A stretch of DNA of 40,214 nucleotides from Chloroflexota bacterium (GTDB taxonomy: Bacteria; Chloroflexota; JAHJIN01): assembly GCA_018823415.1 (NCBI GenBank), contig JAHJIN010000275.1:1-40214 (forward strand). The letters run 5' to 3'. The position numbers were made by a program, and so were the translations under genes. A model generated the notes under the pieces. That model was not told the origin of the DNA. It did not search any database and worked only from the letters and a program-made list of their open reading frames with translations. Shown here in pieces: positions 1-8,001 of the stretch. Within the stretch, counting starts at the first letter, position 1, and the number at the start of each line of letters is the position of its first letter.

Positions 1-123
1 ACATTGAGCATTTTCAAAACCGGGTGGCGGTGGTTCAAGCGCCAAATCAAGCTGGAACGCCCGGTGCTCATCCGTCTGACATTACCGGCCGATTTTGCTC
101 TGCCCGATCTTGAATACCTCTAA
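1..123 (+). CDS. C-terminal end of an unidentified protein (partial)
   Basis: Reading from base 1, an open frame of 40 codons runs to a TAA at 121-123. The 5' part lies outside the window. The visible tail is basic and aromatic at first (IFKTGWRWFKRQIKLERPV) and ends in a hydrophobic-acidic stretch (DFALPDLEYL). I do not recognise the family and assign no function. That it is the end of a real gene is inferred from the open frame at the window edge and from a second same-strand ORF 18 bases downstream; chance openness over 40 codons cannot be excluded. Confidence 0.4.
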   Translation, partial: TLSIFKTGWRWFKRQIKLERPVLIRLTLPADFALPDLEYL

Positions 124-141
124 CTTGTGTAGGGTAGCGAA

Positions 142-363
142 ATGTCGGACATCGAGGTTCGGGAGTCGGATCGGCTGCGAGATGGTGTGTTAAGCGAGGT
201 GGAGCGGTCTGGCATCCTGGCCCTGCACGCCCTGCTACGGGAGGTGGACCCGCATCACCAGAAGCTGGGCCTGAAGCGCATGCCGACGTACACGGGGGAC
301 TTTTTGTGGCTGTGTGAGCGGCACTATGAGGATGCGCAACCCAAGATACCGGACAAGATCTAG
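142..363 (+). CDS. Small hypothetical protein
   Basis: A 73-residue ORF starts with ATG and ends with TAG at 361-363. The upstream stretch is only weakly purine-rich (GTAGGGTAG), so the ribosome site is poor. The product is acidic at the N-terminus and carries charged, helix-prone segments (LHALLREVDPHHQKLGL) plus one Cys and one Trp (DFLWLCERHYED). There is no signal peptide or membrane segment. It follows the partial gene at 1-123 by 18 bases and is followed by two palindromic repeats, the second of which resembles a terminator, so the two may be co-transcribed. I do not recognise the family; it may be spurious. Confidence 0.35.
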   Translation: MSDIEVRESDRLRDGVLSEVERSGILALHALLREVDPHHQKLGLKRMPTYTGDFLWLCERHYEDAQPKIPDKI

Positions 364-370
364 ACTCCAC

Positions 371-397
371 CCTCCCGCAGGTTGGGAACCTGGGAGG
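371..397. repeat. Palindromic repeat, imperfect copy 1
   Basis: The left arm CCTCCCGCAGGTT and the right arm AACCTGGGAGG flank a GGG loop. The right arm lacks two bases (GC) compared with the perfect copies at 412-441 and 31876-31908. The same core in three places marks it as an interspersed REP-like palindrome rather than a one-off hairpin. Confidence 0.7.
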
Positions 398-411
398 ATG
401 CTAACTACCAC

Positions 412-447
412 CCTCCCGCAGGTTCGGAAACCTGCGGGAGGCTTTTT
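412..447 (+). terminator. Palindromic repeat copy 2, also a likely terminator
   Basis: CCTCCCGCAGGTT pairs with AACCTGCGGGAGG around a short loop (412-441) and is followed by C and five Ts (443-447). It therefore fits a rho-independent terminator for the upstream genes, while its sequence is shared with the palindromes at 371-397 and 31876-31908. Its double identity (repeat family and terminator) is visible in the sequence; that it terminates transcription is inference. Confidence 0.65.
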
Positions 448-479
448 CACATTGCCGTCGGCGCGCCGGCGGTCTTTTA

Positions 480-508
480 TTGGCAACCGGGACACTTTGT
501 GGTACAAT
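480..508 (+). promoter_or_regulatory. Promoter of mutL-folP
   Basis: TTGGCA (480-485) and TACAAT (503-508) are separated by exactly 17 bases, and a TG at 500-501 gives an extended -10. The predicted start is near 515, about 40 bases before the mutL start codon. Confidence 0.75.
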
Positions 509-556
509 AGAGCCAGACGCTTGCAATCTGCCATCTGCAACCTGCCCGAGGTGCCC

Positions 557-2275
557 GTGCCCATTCAAATCCTATCCCCGGCCGTGGCCGCCAAGATCGC
601 CGCCGGCGAAGTGGTGGAACGACCGGCCAGCGTGGTCAAGGAGCTGGTAGAAAACAGCATCGACGCCGGGGCCACCCACATCACTGTGGAGGTCCGCGAA
701 GGCGGCGTGCGCCTCATCCGTGTGGCGGATGACGGCTGCGGCATCCCGGCCGCCGAGGTGCTGGTGGCCTTTGCGCGCCACGCCACCAGCAAGCTCCAGG
801 CCGTGGAAGACCTGGAGCACCTGGCGACGCTGGGGTTCCGGGGCGAGGCGTTGCCATCCATCGCCGCCGTGAGCCGGACCACCCTGCTCACGCGCGCCCG
901 CGACGAGGCTGCCGGCTCGTTCATCACGGTCGAGGGCGGCGAGGTGCGCGAGGAGGGCCGGCGCGGCGCGCCCACCGGCACCACTGTCACCGTGGAGCAC
1001 CTGTTCGCCACAGTGCCGGCTCGCCTCAAATTTCTGCGCACCCACGCCACCGAGGCCGGCCACATCGTGGCCCTGCTGCGCTGTTATGCCCTGGCTTGTC
1101 CCGAAATCGCCTTTCACCTGCTGGTGGACGGGCGCACGCTGCTGCGGTCCTCTGGCAACGGCCAGGCCCGCGACGCCCTGGTGGCCGTGTACGACATTGA
1201 CATCGCCCAACGCCTGATCGAGGTGGGGGATAACTCGGAACCCGTTCGCTGCCACGGCTTTATCAGCCCGCCGGACCTCACCCGGTCCACCCGGCGCGAC
1301 CTGGTGTTTTTTGTGAACCGGCGCTGGGTAGAGAGCCGGTCCCTGAGCTATGCCACCGAGCAGGCCTATCACACCATGCTCCCGGTGGGCCGGCACCCCA
1401 TCGTGGCCCTGCACCTGGAGATGGATCCGGCCCTGGTGGACGTGAACGTGCACCCGTCCAAGCGTGAGGTCAAGTTCCGCGACGAGGGAGCGGTATTCCG
1501 GGCCGTGGGCCGGGCCGTGCGCCACGCGCTGCTGGCCCAATCGCCCATACCGGAGGTCGGGGACGCGTCGCCGGCGGTGTTGCGGCCGGGGACCGCGGCA
1601 TTTGAGGCTCACCAGCGGCGATTCGAGATGCGTCAGGCTGACCGGGGTGCTGGGTTCGATACGCCCTCCCCCCACCCCGCCGACGACGAGCGCCTGCCGC
1701 CGCTGCGGGTGCTGGGCCAGATCGGCCAGACCTATATCATCGCCGAGGGGCCGGGCGGTCTCTATCTCATCGACCAGCACGCGGCCCACGAGCGGGTGCT
1801 GTATGAGCGCTGGCAGGCCCAACGCGCCGGGGGCGCGCCGGTCCCGGCCCAGGCACTCCTGGAGCCGCTGGCAGTGCCGGCCACGCCGCCGCAGGAAGAG
1901 GCCGTATACGAATATGGAGATCCCCTGGCGGCGCTGGGTTTCCAGGTGGAATCGTTTGGCCCGGGGACCGTGCTCGTGCGGGCCGTGCCCGACCTGCTCA
2001 CCGGCGCGCCGGATCTGGCCCTGGCCCTGGCGGACGTGTTCGACGAGCTGGCAACCAGCGGATCGGCGCTGGCCCGCGAGCAGGACGAGGCCATTGCCCG
2101 GGCCGTATGCAAGCAGGGGGCGGTCAAGGCCGGGCAAACGCTCGACGCGGATGAAATGCGCGCCCTGATCCGCGATCTGGAGGCCACGGCCATGCCCCGC
2201 ACCTGCCCCCACGGCCGGCCCACCATGATTCACCTGAGCCGGGCGATGCTGGAACGCGAGTTTGGGCGGAGGTGA
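557..2275 (+). CDS. mutL: DNA mismatch repair protein MutL
   Basis: MutL couples MutS mismatch recognition to strand removal. The 572-residue product has the GHKL ATPase at the N-terminus: KELVENSIDAG (catalytic Glu about residue 32), DDGCGIP (about 58-64), HATSKL and GFRGEAL (about 93). A variable linker follows, then the C-terminal dimerisation domain. That domain carries DQHAAHERVLYE from about residue 406, matching the DQHA-x2-E-x4-E endonuclease motif, together with ACKQGAVKAG and CPHGRP. It is therefore of the nicking type used by bacteria without MutH. I chose GTG at 557 because GAGG lies five bases upstream and the protein then starts PIQILSP as in other MutLs; GTG 551 is the alternative, and the frame stays open further upstream to an ATG at 314 that would precede the promoter. 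folP follows after 61 bases. No mutS is in the window. Confidence 0.95.
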   Translation: MPIQILSPAVAAKIAAGEVVERPASVVKELVENSIDAGATHITVEVREGGVRLIRVADDGCGIPAAEVLVAFARHATSKLQAVEDLEHLATLGFRGEALPSIAAVSRTTLLTRARDEAAGSFITVEGGEVREEGRRGAPTGTTVTVEHLFATVPARLKFLRTHATEAGHIVALLRCYALACPEIAFHLLVDGRTLLRSSGNGQARDALVAVYDIDIAQRLIEVGDNSEPVRCHGFISPPDLTRSTRRDLVFFVNRRWVESRSLSYATEQAYHTMLPVGRHPIVALHLEMDPALVDVNVHPSKREVKFRDEGAVFRAVGRAVRHALLAQSPIPEVGDASPAVLRPGTAAFEAHQRRFEMRQADRGAGFDTPSPHPADDERLPPLRVLGQIGQTYIIAEGPGGLYLIDQHAAHERVLYERWQAQRAGGAPVPAQALLEPLAVPATPPQEEAVYEYGDPLAALGFQVESFGPGTVLVRAVPDLLTGAPDLALALADVFDELATSGSALAREQDEAIARAVCKQGAVKAGQTLDADEMRALIRDLEATAMPRTCPHGRPTMIHLSRAMLEREFGRR

Positions 2276-2336
2276 GCGGGGAGCGAATTGCCCCGGTTCA
2301 CGCTTTCCGTTCTACGAGACACATGGAGGTGACACG

Positions 2337-3569
2337 ATGAACAAGTTTAACACGCGAGTGCTGTATTTCAAGGGCCTGGACGCGGTGCGCGCCGAGATGG
2401 ACCGGTTGGGCGTGCTGCCGGCCGGCGTCGAGTCCATGTCAACCAAGGGCGTCTTTTACGCCATCGCCCTGGAAAGCGTGGGCTCGGCCGAGGCGCACAT
2501 CCTCAAGGAACGCATGTTGGCCAAGGGCGGCGAGGCCGCCCTGCCGCAAGCATCCTACCACGGCGGTCACATGGCCGAAGAGGTGCTGCTCCTGGGCACC
2601 ATGCGCCACTATCGAGACCTCATCACCTGGCTGCGCGTGCAACCCTTGCAGTCGCTCATCGGCATCGCGGTCGAGTTGGACCGCATGCTGGACCACATCG
2701 GCGGCGCCGGCCCGGCCCCCATGCGCATCCGCGACGACGAGTTCGCCTGGGGCCAGCGCACCTATGTCATGGGCATCATCAACGTGAGCCCCGACTCGTT
2801 CTCGGGTGACGGCGTGGCCGATACACAGGACGCCGTGGCCCAGGGGCTGCAGTTTATCCAGCAAGGCGCGCACATTCTGGACGTGGGCGGCGAGTCCACC
2901 CGCCCCGGCTCGCGGCCCATCTCGGCTGACGAAGAGGTCCACCGGGTGCTACCGGTGGTCCGGCAATTGGTAGACCTCACCGACATACCCATCGCCGTGG
3001 ACACGTACAAGGCACACGTGGCCCGGGCCTGCCTGGACGCCGGCGCATCGCTTATCAACGACGTGTGGGGCTGCCGCGCCGACCCCGAGATGGCCCCGCT
3101 CCTGGCCGAACGGGGCGTGCCCATGGTACTCATGCACAACCGATCCAAACCCACCGAGGCCGTAGAGACCCGGGGCGTCGGCGGCCACTACAAGGGCACC
3201 GGCTACGACAACCTCATGGCCGACATTGTCCGCGAGCTGCGCGAGTGCATGGACATGGTTGTGCAGGCCGGGGTAAGCATGGACCAGATCATCGTGGATC
3301 CAGGCATCGGTTTTGGCAAGACCGCCGAGCAGAACCTGGAGGTACTGGACCGTGTGGGCGAACTGCGGTCGCTGGGCCGGCCGGTGCTGGTGGGGCCATC
3401 GCGCAAGTCATTCATCGGCCTTACCCTGGACGTGCCGCCGGAGGAACGGCTAGAGGGCACTGCCGCCACCGTGGCCCTCGCCATCGCCCGGGGCGCTGAC
3501 ATTGTACGCGTCCACGACGTCAAAGAAATGGCCCGCGTGGCCCGCATGACGGACGCCATAGTGCGCTAG
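2337..3569 (+). CDS. folP: Dihydropteroate synthase with an N-terminal domain
   Basis: DHPS joins 6-hydroxymethyl-dihydropterin pyrophosphate to p-aminobenzoate in folate synthesis. The core begins near residue 140: MGIINVSPDSF (from 145), HILDVGGESTRPGS, IAVDTYKA, LINDVWG, PMVLMHNR, VDPGIGFGKT, VGPSRKSFIG and a C-terminal ADIVRVHDV. These are the pterin, pABA and phosphate-binding loops. Residues 1-135 form an extra domain (VLYFKGLDAVRAEMDRLGV, then KERMLAKGGEAALP) that the short E. coli-type enzymes lack; I recall a similar N-terminal region in DHPS of Clostridia. At 410 residues it is longer than the usual roughly 280. The start is set by GGAGGT at 2325-2330, six bases before the ATG. It probably shares the mutL transcript. 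Confidence 0.93.
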   Translation: MNKFNTRVLYFKGLDAVRAEMDRLGVLPAGVESMSTKGVFYAIALESVGSAEAHILKERMLAKGGEAALPQASYHGGHMAEEVLLLGTMRHYRDLITWLRVQPLQSLIGIAVELDRMLDHIGGAGPAPMRIRDDEFAWGQRTYVMGIINVSPDSFSGDGVADTQDAVAQGLQFIQQGAHILDVGGESTRPGSRPISADEEVHRVLPVVRQLVDLTDIPIAVDTYKAHVARACLDAGASLINDVWGCRADPEMAPLLAERGVPMVLMHNRSKPTEAVETRGVGGHYKGTGYDNLMADIVRELRECMDMVVQAGVSMDQIIVDPGIGFGKTAEQNLEVLDRVGELRSLGRPVLVGPSRKSFIGLTLDVPPEERLEGTAATVALAIARGADIVRVHDVKEMARVARMTDAIVR

Positions 3570-3608
3570 AGCACGACGCGGATAGCTGGTATAGCTCATG
3601 CACGGACT

Positions 3609-3655
3609 ACCCGCCCACCTGGTCCCCGGTAATTCGGGCCGGATGGGCGGGTTTA
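3609..3655 (+). terminator. Possible terminator after folP
   Basis: ACCCGCCCA (3609-3617) pairs with TGGGCGGGT (3644-3652), with a second imperfect stem inside. Only a short TTTA follows, so termination would be modest. It lies 40 bases after the folP stop and before the next promoter. Confidence 0.45.
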
Positions 3656-3702
3656 TACTGGGTCGGCTCACCAGGCACGACGGCATCTGTGCCAAGCGAC
3701 CC

Positions 3703-3731
3703 TTGCCGACCCGGGTCAAGTAGAGTATAAT
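3703..3731 (+). promoter_or_regulatory. Promoter of the YfhO-flippase fusion gene
   Basis: TTGCCG (3703-3708) and a perfect TATAAT (3726-3731) with a 17-base spacer. The predicted start is near 3738, giving a leader of about 43 bases. Confidence 0.75.
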
Positions 3732-3780
3732 CGACTGGCTGAAGGTTGAACACCCTGGCGGCATAACACCCCTACGAGGT

Positions 3781-6700
3781 ATGCCATTGCGAGACTGGAT
3801 CCACCGTCGGCGACCGGACCTGCTGGTCGCGCTGCTATTCCTCATCCTGCCGGCCCTGTTCCTGGCCCCCACGCTCCTGGGCGGCCGCGTGCTGCTGCCC
3901 ATCGACGTGCTCTATACTTTTGAGCCGTGGCAGTCTTTCGCCGGGCAACTGGGCGTGACGGTCCCCCACAACCACCTCATCGGCGACATGGTGATCCAGA
4001 ATCTCTCGTGGAAAGGCTTTGCCCAAGACGTGGTCTGGAGCCGGGACGTGCCGCTGTGGAACCCCTACCTGTTCGGCGGCGTGCCGTTCCTGGCGGCCGG
4101 CCAATACCAGGTGCTCTATCCGCTGGGCTTTTTCTTTTACCTGCTGCCAATTCCCTGGGCTTATGCGCCGTACACCTGGCTGCACCTGGCTCTGGCCGCG
4201 CTGTTCATGTATGCCTATCTGCGCGTCATCCACGTGCCGCGCATCGGCGCGACACTGGGCGGCATCGCGTTCATGTTTTGCAGCTTTTTGGTGGTCAGCT
4301 TTGTCTGGCCGCAAATAGTGGGCACGGCCATCTGGCTGCCGCTGTGCATCGCCTTTGTAGAGTTGGTCATCCGCGCCGCTGAAACGCCCCGCGAGCAAGG
4401 AACACCCCCCATCGTCCTGTACCTTATCCTAGGTGGCGGGGCCGTGGGGATGCAGTTCCTGGCCGGGCACATGGAGATCTCGTTCTATATCCTGTTCTCC
4501 ATGCTGTTCTACGCCGTGTGCCGGCTCATCGCGTTGCTGTGGACCACGCGCACGCGAAGCGTCCGGCGATTCCTCACCGCCGGCGCGGCACTGGGACTCA
4601 TGGTGGGCCTGGGTTTTGTGTTGGCGACGGTGCAGATCTGGCCGTTCTTTGAGGCCATTCGGGAGAACTTTCGCGCCGGCTATGCGACCTATGACCAGGT
4701 GATAAGCTGGGCGCTGCCGTGGAAGCGGGCGCTGAGCTTTGTGATGCCGGACTTTTTCGGGAACCCCACGCACCACAGCTATTTTGACGTGTTCGCCTGG
4801 CGGACCGTGCCGCTGACTACCAATGCCCTGGGCGAGGCGCGTGCGTTCGTGGAGTGGGACCCGGCGAACCTCAAGAACTATGTAGAAGGGGCCAGCTACG
4901 TCGGCATCCTGCCTCTGCTGCTGGCGCTGGTGGCCCTGCTGTGGCGACGGAACCGCTACACCTGGACGTTTGCGGCCTATGCCGTTTTCTCCCTGCTGCT
5001 GGCCTTTGGCACGCCGCTCTATGCCATCTTTTTCTTTGGCATTCCCGGCGCTGACCAACTGCACACGGCCTTTCGCTGGATCTACCCGTGGACGTTTAGC
5101 GCCTGTGCGCTGGCCGGGATCGGGGCCGGATGGCTGACCACCCGGCGCGCGGCGATGGACCACGCACACTGTTCCCAGCCCGACGATTCATCGCCGGAGG
5201 TTCCGGCTCCCCCGCGCGGCTACCGGCCCTTTGCCTGGGCCGTGTTCTGGGCCGGCGTCGCCGTGGTCGCCGGGCTGCTGATCAGCCGCTTTGTGCTGCT
5301 GGACCCCACCATGAGCCTGGTGGAGCGGGCCTTTGCCGGGAGCGAGAGCTTGCAGCAGGCCTTTGCCAGCCCCCAGATGTTCTACTCGTACCAGTTCCGC
5401 AACGTCTTACTCATGGGCCTACTCCTGGCGAGCAGCGGGATCGTGCTGCGCGTGGCCCTGTGCCCCATCTGGCTGCCTCGACGGCGCGGCCGATTCACGC
5501 TGCGCCTGACGAGTGTGCCGGCCTGGCAAGTCGCTGCCATTGGTGTGCTGGTGCTGGACCTGTTCCTCTTTGGCGTGGGGTTCAACACCGCCGGTGACCC
5601 GGCCCTGCTTGATTTCACGCCCCCGGCCGTCGCATTCCTCCAGCAAGAACCCGATCTCACCCGCATCACCACGTTTGGCTATGACGACGTACTCAAACCC
5701 AACACCGCCATGCGCTATCGCATCCAGGACATGCGTGGCTATGATACCATCGTCCCCAAACAGTACGTGGAGACGTGGGGGCTGATGGAAGAACCGCACG
5801 GCCTGCTGTATAGCATGATCCACAAGCTGGTAGAGCCGGCGTCTCTCACATCGCCCATCCTGGACCTGCTGGGCGTGCGCCATGCGCTCACCACGCAGGA
5901 CATCAACCTGTCCGGCTGGACCGAGGTCTATCGCGGCGAGGTGAACATCTATCGCAACGAGGACGCGCTGCCCCGGGCCTTTTTGGTGCCCCGGGTCCAG
6001 CCCGCTTCAAGCCGCGAGGAAGCGCTGACTCTGCTGGCAGCGCCGGATTTCGACCCGCGCCAGGTAGCGATTGTAGAGGGTCTGAGCCTGGAAACCGCTT
6101 CCCAGGGCGAAGTGGCCTATGCCCCGGCCAAGATCGTCAGTTATCAGCCCAACGAGGTGATCATATCTGCCACGGTGCCTGGCCCGGCGGTGCTGATCCT
6201 GGCCGACTCGTATTTCCCCGGGTGGCGCGCCTATGTGGACGAGCAGGAAACGCCCATCTATCGCGCCGATGGTTGCTTGCGGGCCGTGCTATTGTCGGGA
6301 GACGCCCCACACACCGTCCGTTTCAAGTACATGCCCGACTCGTTCCGCTATGGCCTGTATATGAGCTTTATCGGCGCGGTGTTGGCCCTGTTGGGCGCTG
6401 GCTACTGGGCCTGGCGACGCTTTTATCGGGGCATGCAAGAGGTCGGCACGGTGCAGCGCATCGCCAAGAACAGCCTCACGCCCATGATCGCCCAGCTCTT
6501 TAACAAGGGCGTGGACACGGCCTTTGCCATGCTCTTGCTGCGTATCCTGGGACCCACCGATGCCGGCAAGTACGCCTTTGCCGTCGTCGTCTTTACCTAC
6601 TTTGACATTTTCATCGGCTTTGGGTTGAACACGCTCATCATCCGCGAGGTGGCGCGCGACAAGACGCGTGGCCCCCGGTTCCTGGCGAATACGCTGTTGC

Positions 6701-7893
6701 TGCGCGCCGGGCTGCTGGTGCTGGTCGCGCCGGCGGCGCTGGTGCTCATCGGGCCGCTGGCCGGTCCCATGAACATCACGCCGGACACCGGCTGGGCCAT
6801 CGTGCTGCTGCTCGTGGGCCTGGTCCCCGGTAGCATCAGCGCGGCGCTCACCGCCCTGTTCCAGGGCCACGAGCTGATGGAATACCCGGCGGCAGTTACC
6901 GTGGTATCCAACGTGCTGCGGGCGGCGTTGGGGGCCGTGGCGCTGTTCGCCGGGCTGGGCATTATTGGGTTGGCCGGCGTGTCCATTGTCATCAACCTGG
7001 TGACGCTGGCTATCCTGTGGCGACTGGCGGTAGTGATGTTGTTCCGGCCGCGCGCCCAGTTTGACGCCGGTGCCGCCCGGTGGATGGCCAACGAGTCTTA
7101 TCCCCTCATGCTGAACGACATGCTATCGCGCGTGTTTTTCCGGGTAGACGTGCTGCTGATGAAACCCATCCTGGGAGCCGGCAGCGATACGGCGGTGGGC
7201 TATTACACCACGCCGTACAAATACCTGGACGGGCTCAACATCGTGCCCAGCACGTTCACCCTGGCCATCTTTCCGCTCTTTTCGTCCTATGCCGATTCGG
7301 CGCGCGAGCGGCTGAATCACGCCTATCACCTGGCGCTCAAATTCCTGTTGCTCATGGCCATCCCCCTCACCATACTGACCGTCTACGCGGCGCGCGACCT
7401 GATCCTCATCCTGGGCGGCCCCCAGTATGTGCCCGGCAGCGTGACCGTGCTCCAGGTGCTCATCTGGTTCCTGCCCTTTAGCTTTATCAACAGCGTCACG
7501 CATTATGTGCTCATTGCCGTGGGGCAGCAGCGCTTTCTCACGCTGGCCTTTGTCATCGGGGCCGCGTTCAACATCACGGCCAACCTCATCGCCATCCCGC
7601 TGTACGGCATCATGGGCGCAGCCGTGGTGACCATCCTGAGCGAGTGGGTGCTGCTGGCGCCGTTTTACTATGGCATTCGCAAGCACGTGGGGCCGGTGCC
7701 GTGGCTCCACCTGACCTGGCGGCCGGTGGCCGCGACGGCGGTGATGGGCCTGGTCCTGTTCCCCCTGCGCGAGCAGAGCTTTTTGATAACCATGCCCCTG
7801 GGCCTGGTCATCTATGGGGCATTGCTGCTGCTCTTGCGGACGTTCACGGCTGAGGACCGAGACGTGGTGCGGCGGCTGGTCAAAAGGGGCTAA
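3781..7893 (+). CDS. YfhO-type GT-C membrane protein fused to a Wzx/MATE-type flippase
   Basis: This 1370-residue polytopic protein has two halves. Residues 1 to about 880 resemble the YfhO family: a first helix, an outward loop with acidic residues (LPIDVLYTFEPWQSF), the LWNPYLFGGVPFLA segment, many hydrophobic helices, and a soluble region near 600-850 with LADSYFPGWRAYVD, typical of these proteins. From about residue 885 (TVQRIAKNSLTPMIAQLFNKG) it continues as a polysaccharide flippase with about a dozen helices (RILGPTDAGKYAF, GFGLNTLIIREVARDK). YfhO proteins in Firmicutes are linked to glycosylation of cell-wall polymers with lipid-linked sugars. A flippase domain on the same chain suggests coupled export and transfer (inference). 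GAGGT abuts the ATG at 3781, so TTG 3787, with a better distance, is an alternative start. No stop or frame change is visible at the junction. Confidence 0.85.
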   Translation: MPLRDWIHRRRPDLLVALLFLILPALFLAPTLLGGRVLLPIDVLYTFEPWQSFAGQLGVTVPHNHLIGDMVIQNLSWKGFAQDVVWSRDVPLWNPYLFGGVPFLAAGQYQVLYPLGFFFYLLPIPWAYAPYTWLHLALAALFMYAYLRVIHVPRIGATLGGIAFMFCSFLVVSFVWPQIVGTAIWLPLCIAFVELVIRAAETPREQGTPPIVLYLILGGGAVGMQFLAGHMEISFYILFSMLFYAVCRLIALLWTTRTRSVRRFLTAGAALGLMVGLGFVLATVQIWPFFEAIRENFRAGYATYDQVISWALPWKRALSFVMPDFFGNPTHHSYFDVFAWRTVPLTTNALGEARAFVEWDPANLKNYVEGASYVGILPLLLALVALLWRRNRYTWTFAAYAVFSLLLAFGTPLYAIFFFGIPGADQLHTAFRWIYPWTFSACALAGIGAGWLTTRRAAMDHAHCSQPDDSSPEVPAPPRGYRPFAWAVFWAGVAVVAGLLISRFVLLDPTMSLVERAFAGSESLQQAFASPQMFYSYQFRNVLLMGLLLASSGIVLRVALCPIWLPRRRGRFTLRLTSVPAWQVAAIGVLVLDLFLFGVGFNTAGDPALLDFTPPAVAFLQQEPDLTRITTFGYDDVLKPNTAMRYRIQDMRGYDTIVPKQYVETWGLMEEPHGLLYSMIHKLVEPASLTSPILDLLGVRHALTTQDINLSGWTEVYRGEVNIYRNEDALPRAFLVPRVQPASSREEALTLLAAPDFDPRQVAIVEGLSLETASQGEVAYAPAKIVSYQPNEVIISATVPGPAVLILADSYFPGWRAYVDEQETPIYRADGCLRAVLLSGDAPHTVRFKYMPDSFRYGLYMSFIGAVLALLGAGYWAWRRFYRGMQEVGTVQRIAKNSLTPMIAQLFNKGVDTAFAMLLLRILGPTDAGKYAFAVVVFTYFDIFIGFGLNTLIIREVARDKTRGPRFLANTLLLRAGLLVLVAPAALVLIGPLAGPMNITPDTGWAIVLLLVGLVPGSISAALTALFQGHELMEYPAAVTVVSNVLRAALGAVALFAGLGIIGLAGVSIVINLVTLAILWRLAVVMLFRPRAQFDAGAARWMANESYPLMLNDMLSRVFFRVDVLLMKPILGAGSDTAVGYYTTPYKYLDGLNIVPSTFTLAIFPLFSSYADSARERLNHAYHLALKFLLLMAIPLTILTVYAARDLILILGGPQYVPGSVTVLQVLIWFLPFSFINSVTHYVLIAVGQQRFLTLAFVIGAAFNITANLIAIPLYGIMGAAVVTILSEWVLLAPFYYGIRKHVGPVPWLHLTWRPVAATAVMGLVLFPLREQSFLITMPLGLVIYGALLLLLRTFTAEDRDVVRRLVKRG

Positions 7894-7934
7894 GCTCGCC
7901 GGGGCCTTTTGGCAAGATTGGCCATCAAACATAC

Positions 7935-7963
7935 TTGAATAACACGCGCGCAACGTGTATAAT
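7935..7963 (+). promoter_or_regulatory. Promoter of the TPR-PQQ gene
   Basis: TTGAAT (7935-7940) and TATAAT (7958-7963) with a 17-base spacer, about 40 bases ahead of the start codon. No clear terminator is seen after the fusion gene, so read-through is also possible. Confidence 0.78.
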
Positions 7964-8001
7964 CAAACTAGCGGGGAAGGCTCACGGCTAAAGGAGACGC
8001 C

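Noticed and set aside
572-2233. Long minus-strand open frame opposite mutL
   Set aside because: It mirrors mutL codons in a GC-rich gene, has no RBS, and its product is Gly/Gln/His/Arg-rich low-complexity sequence with no domain.
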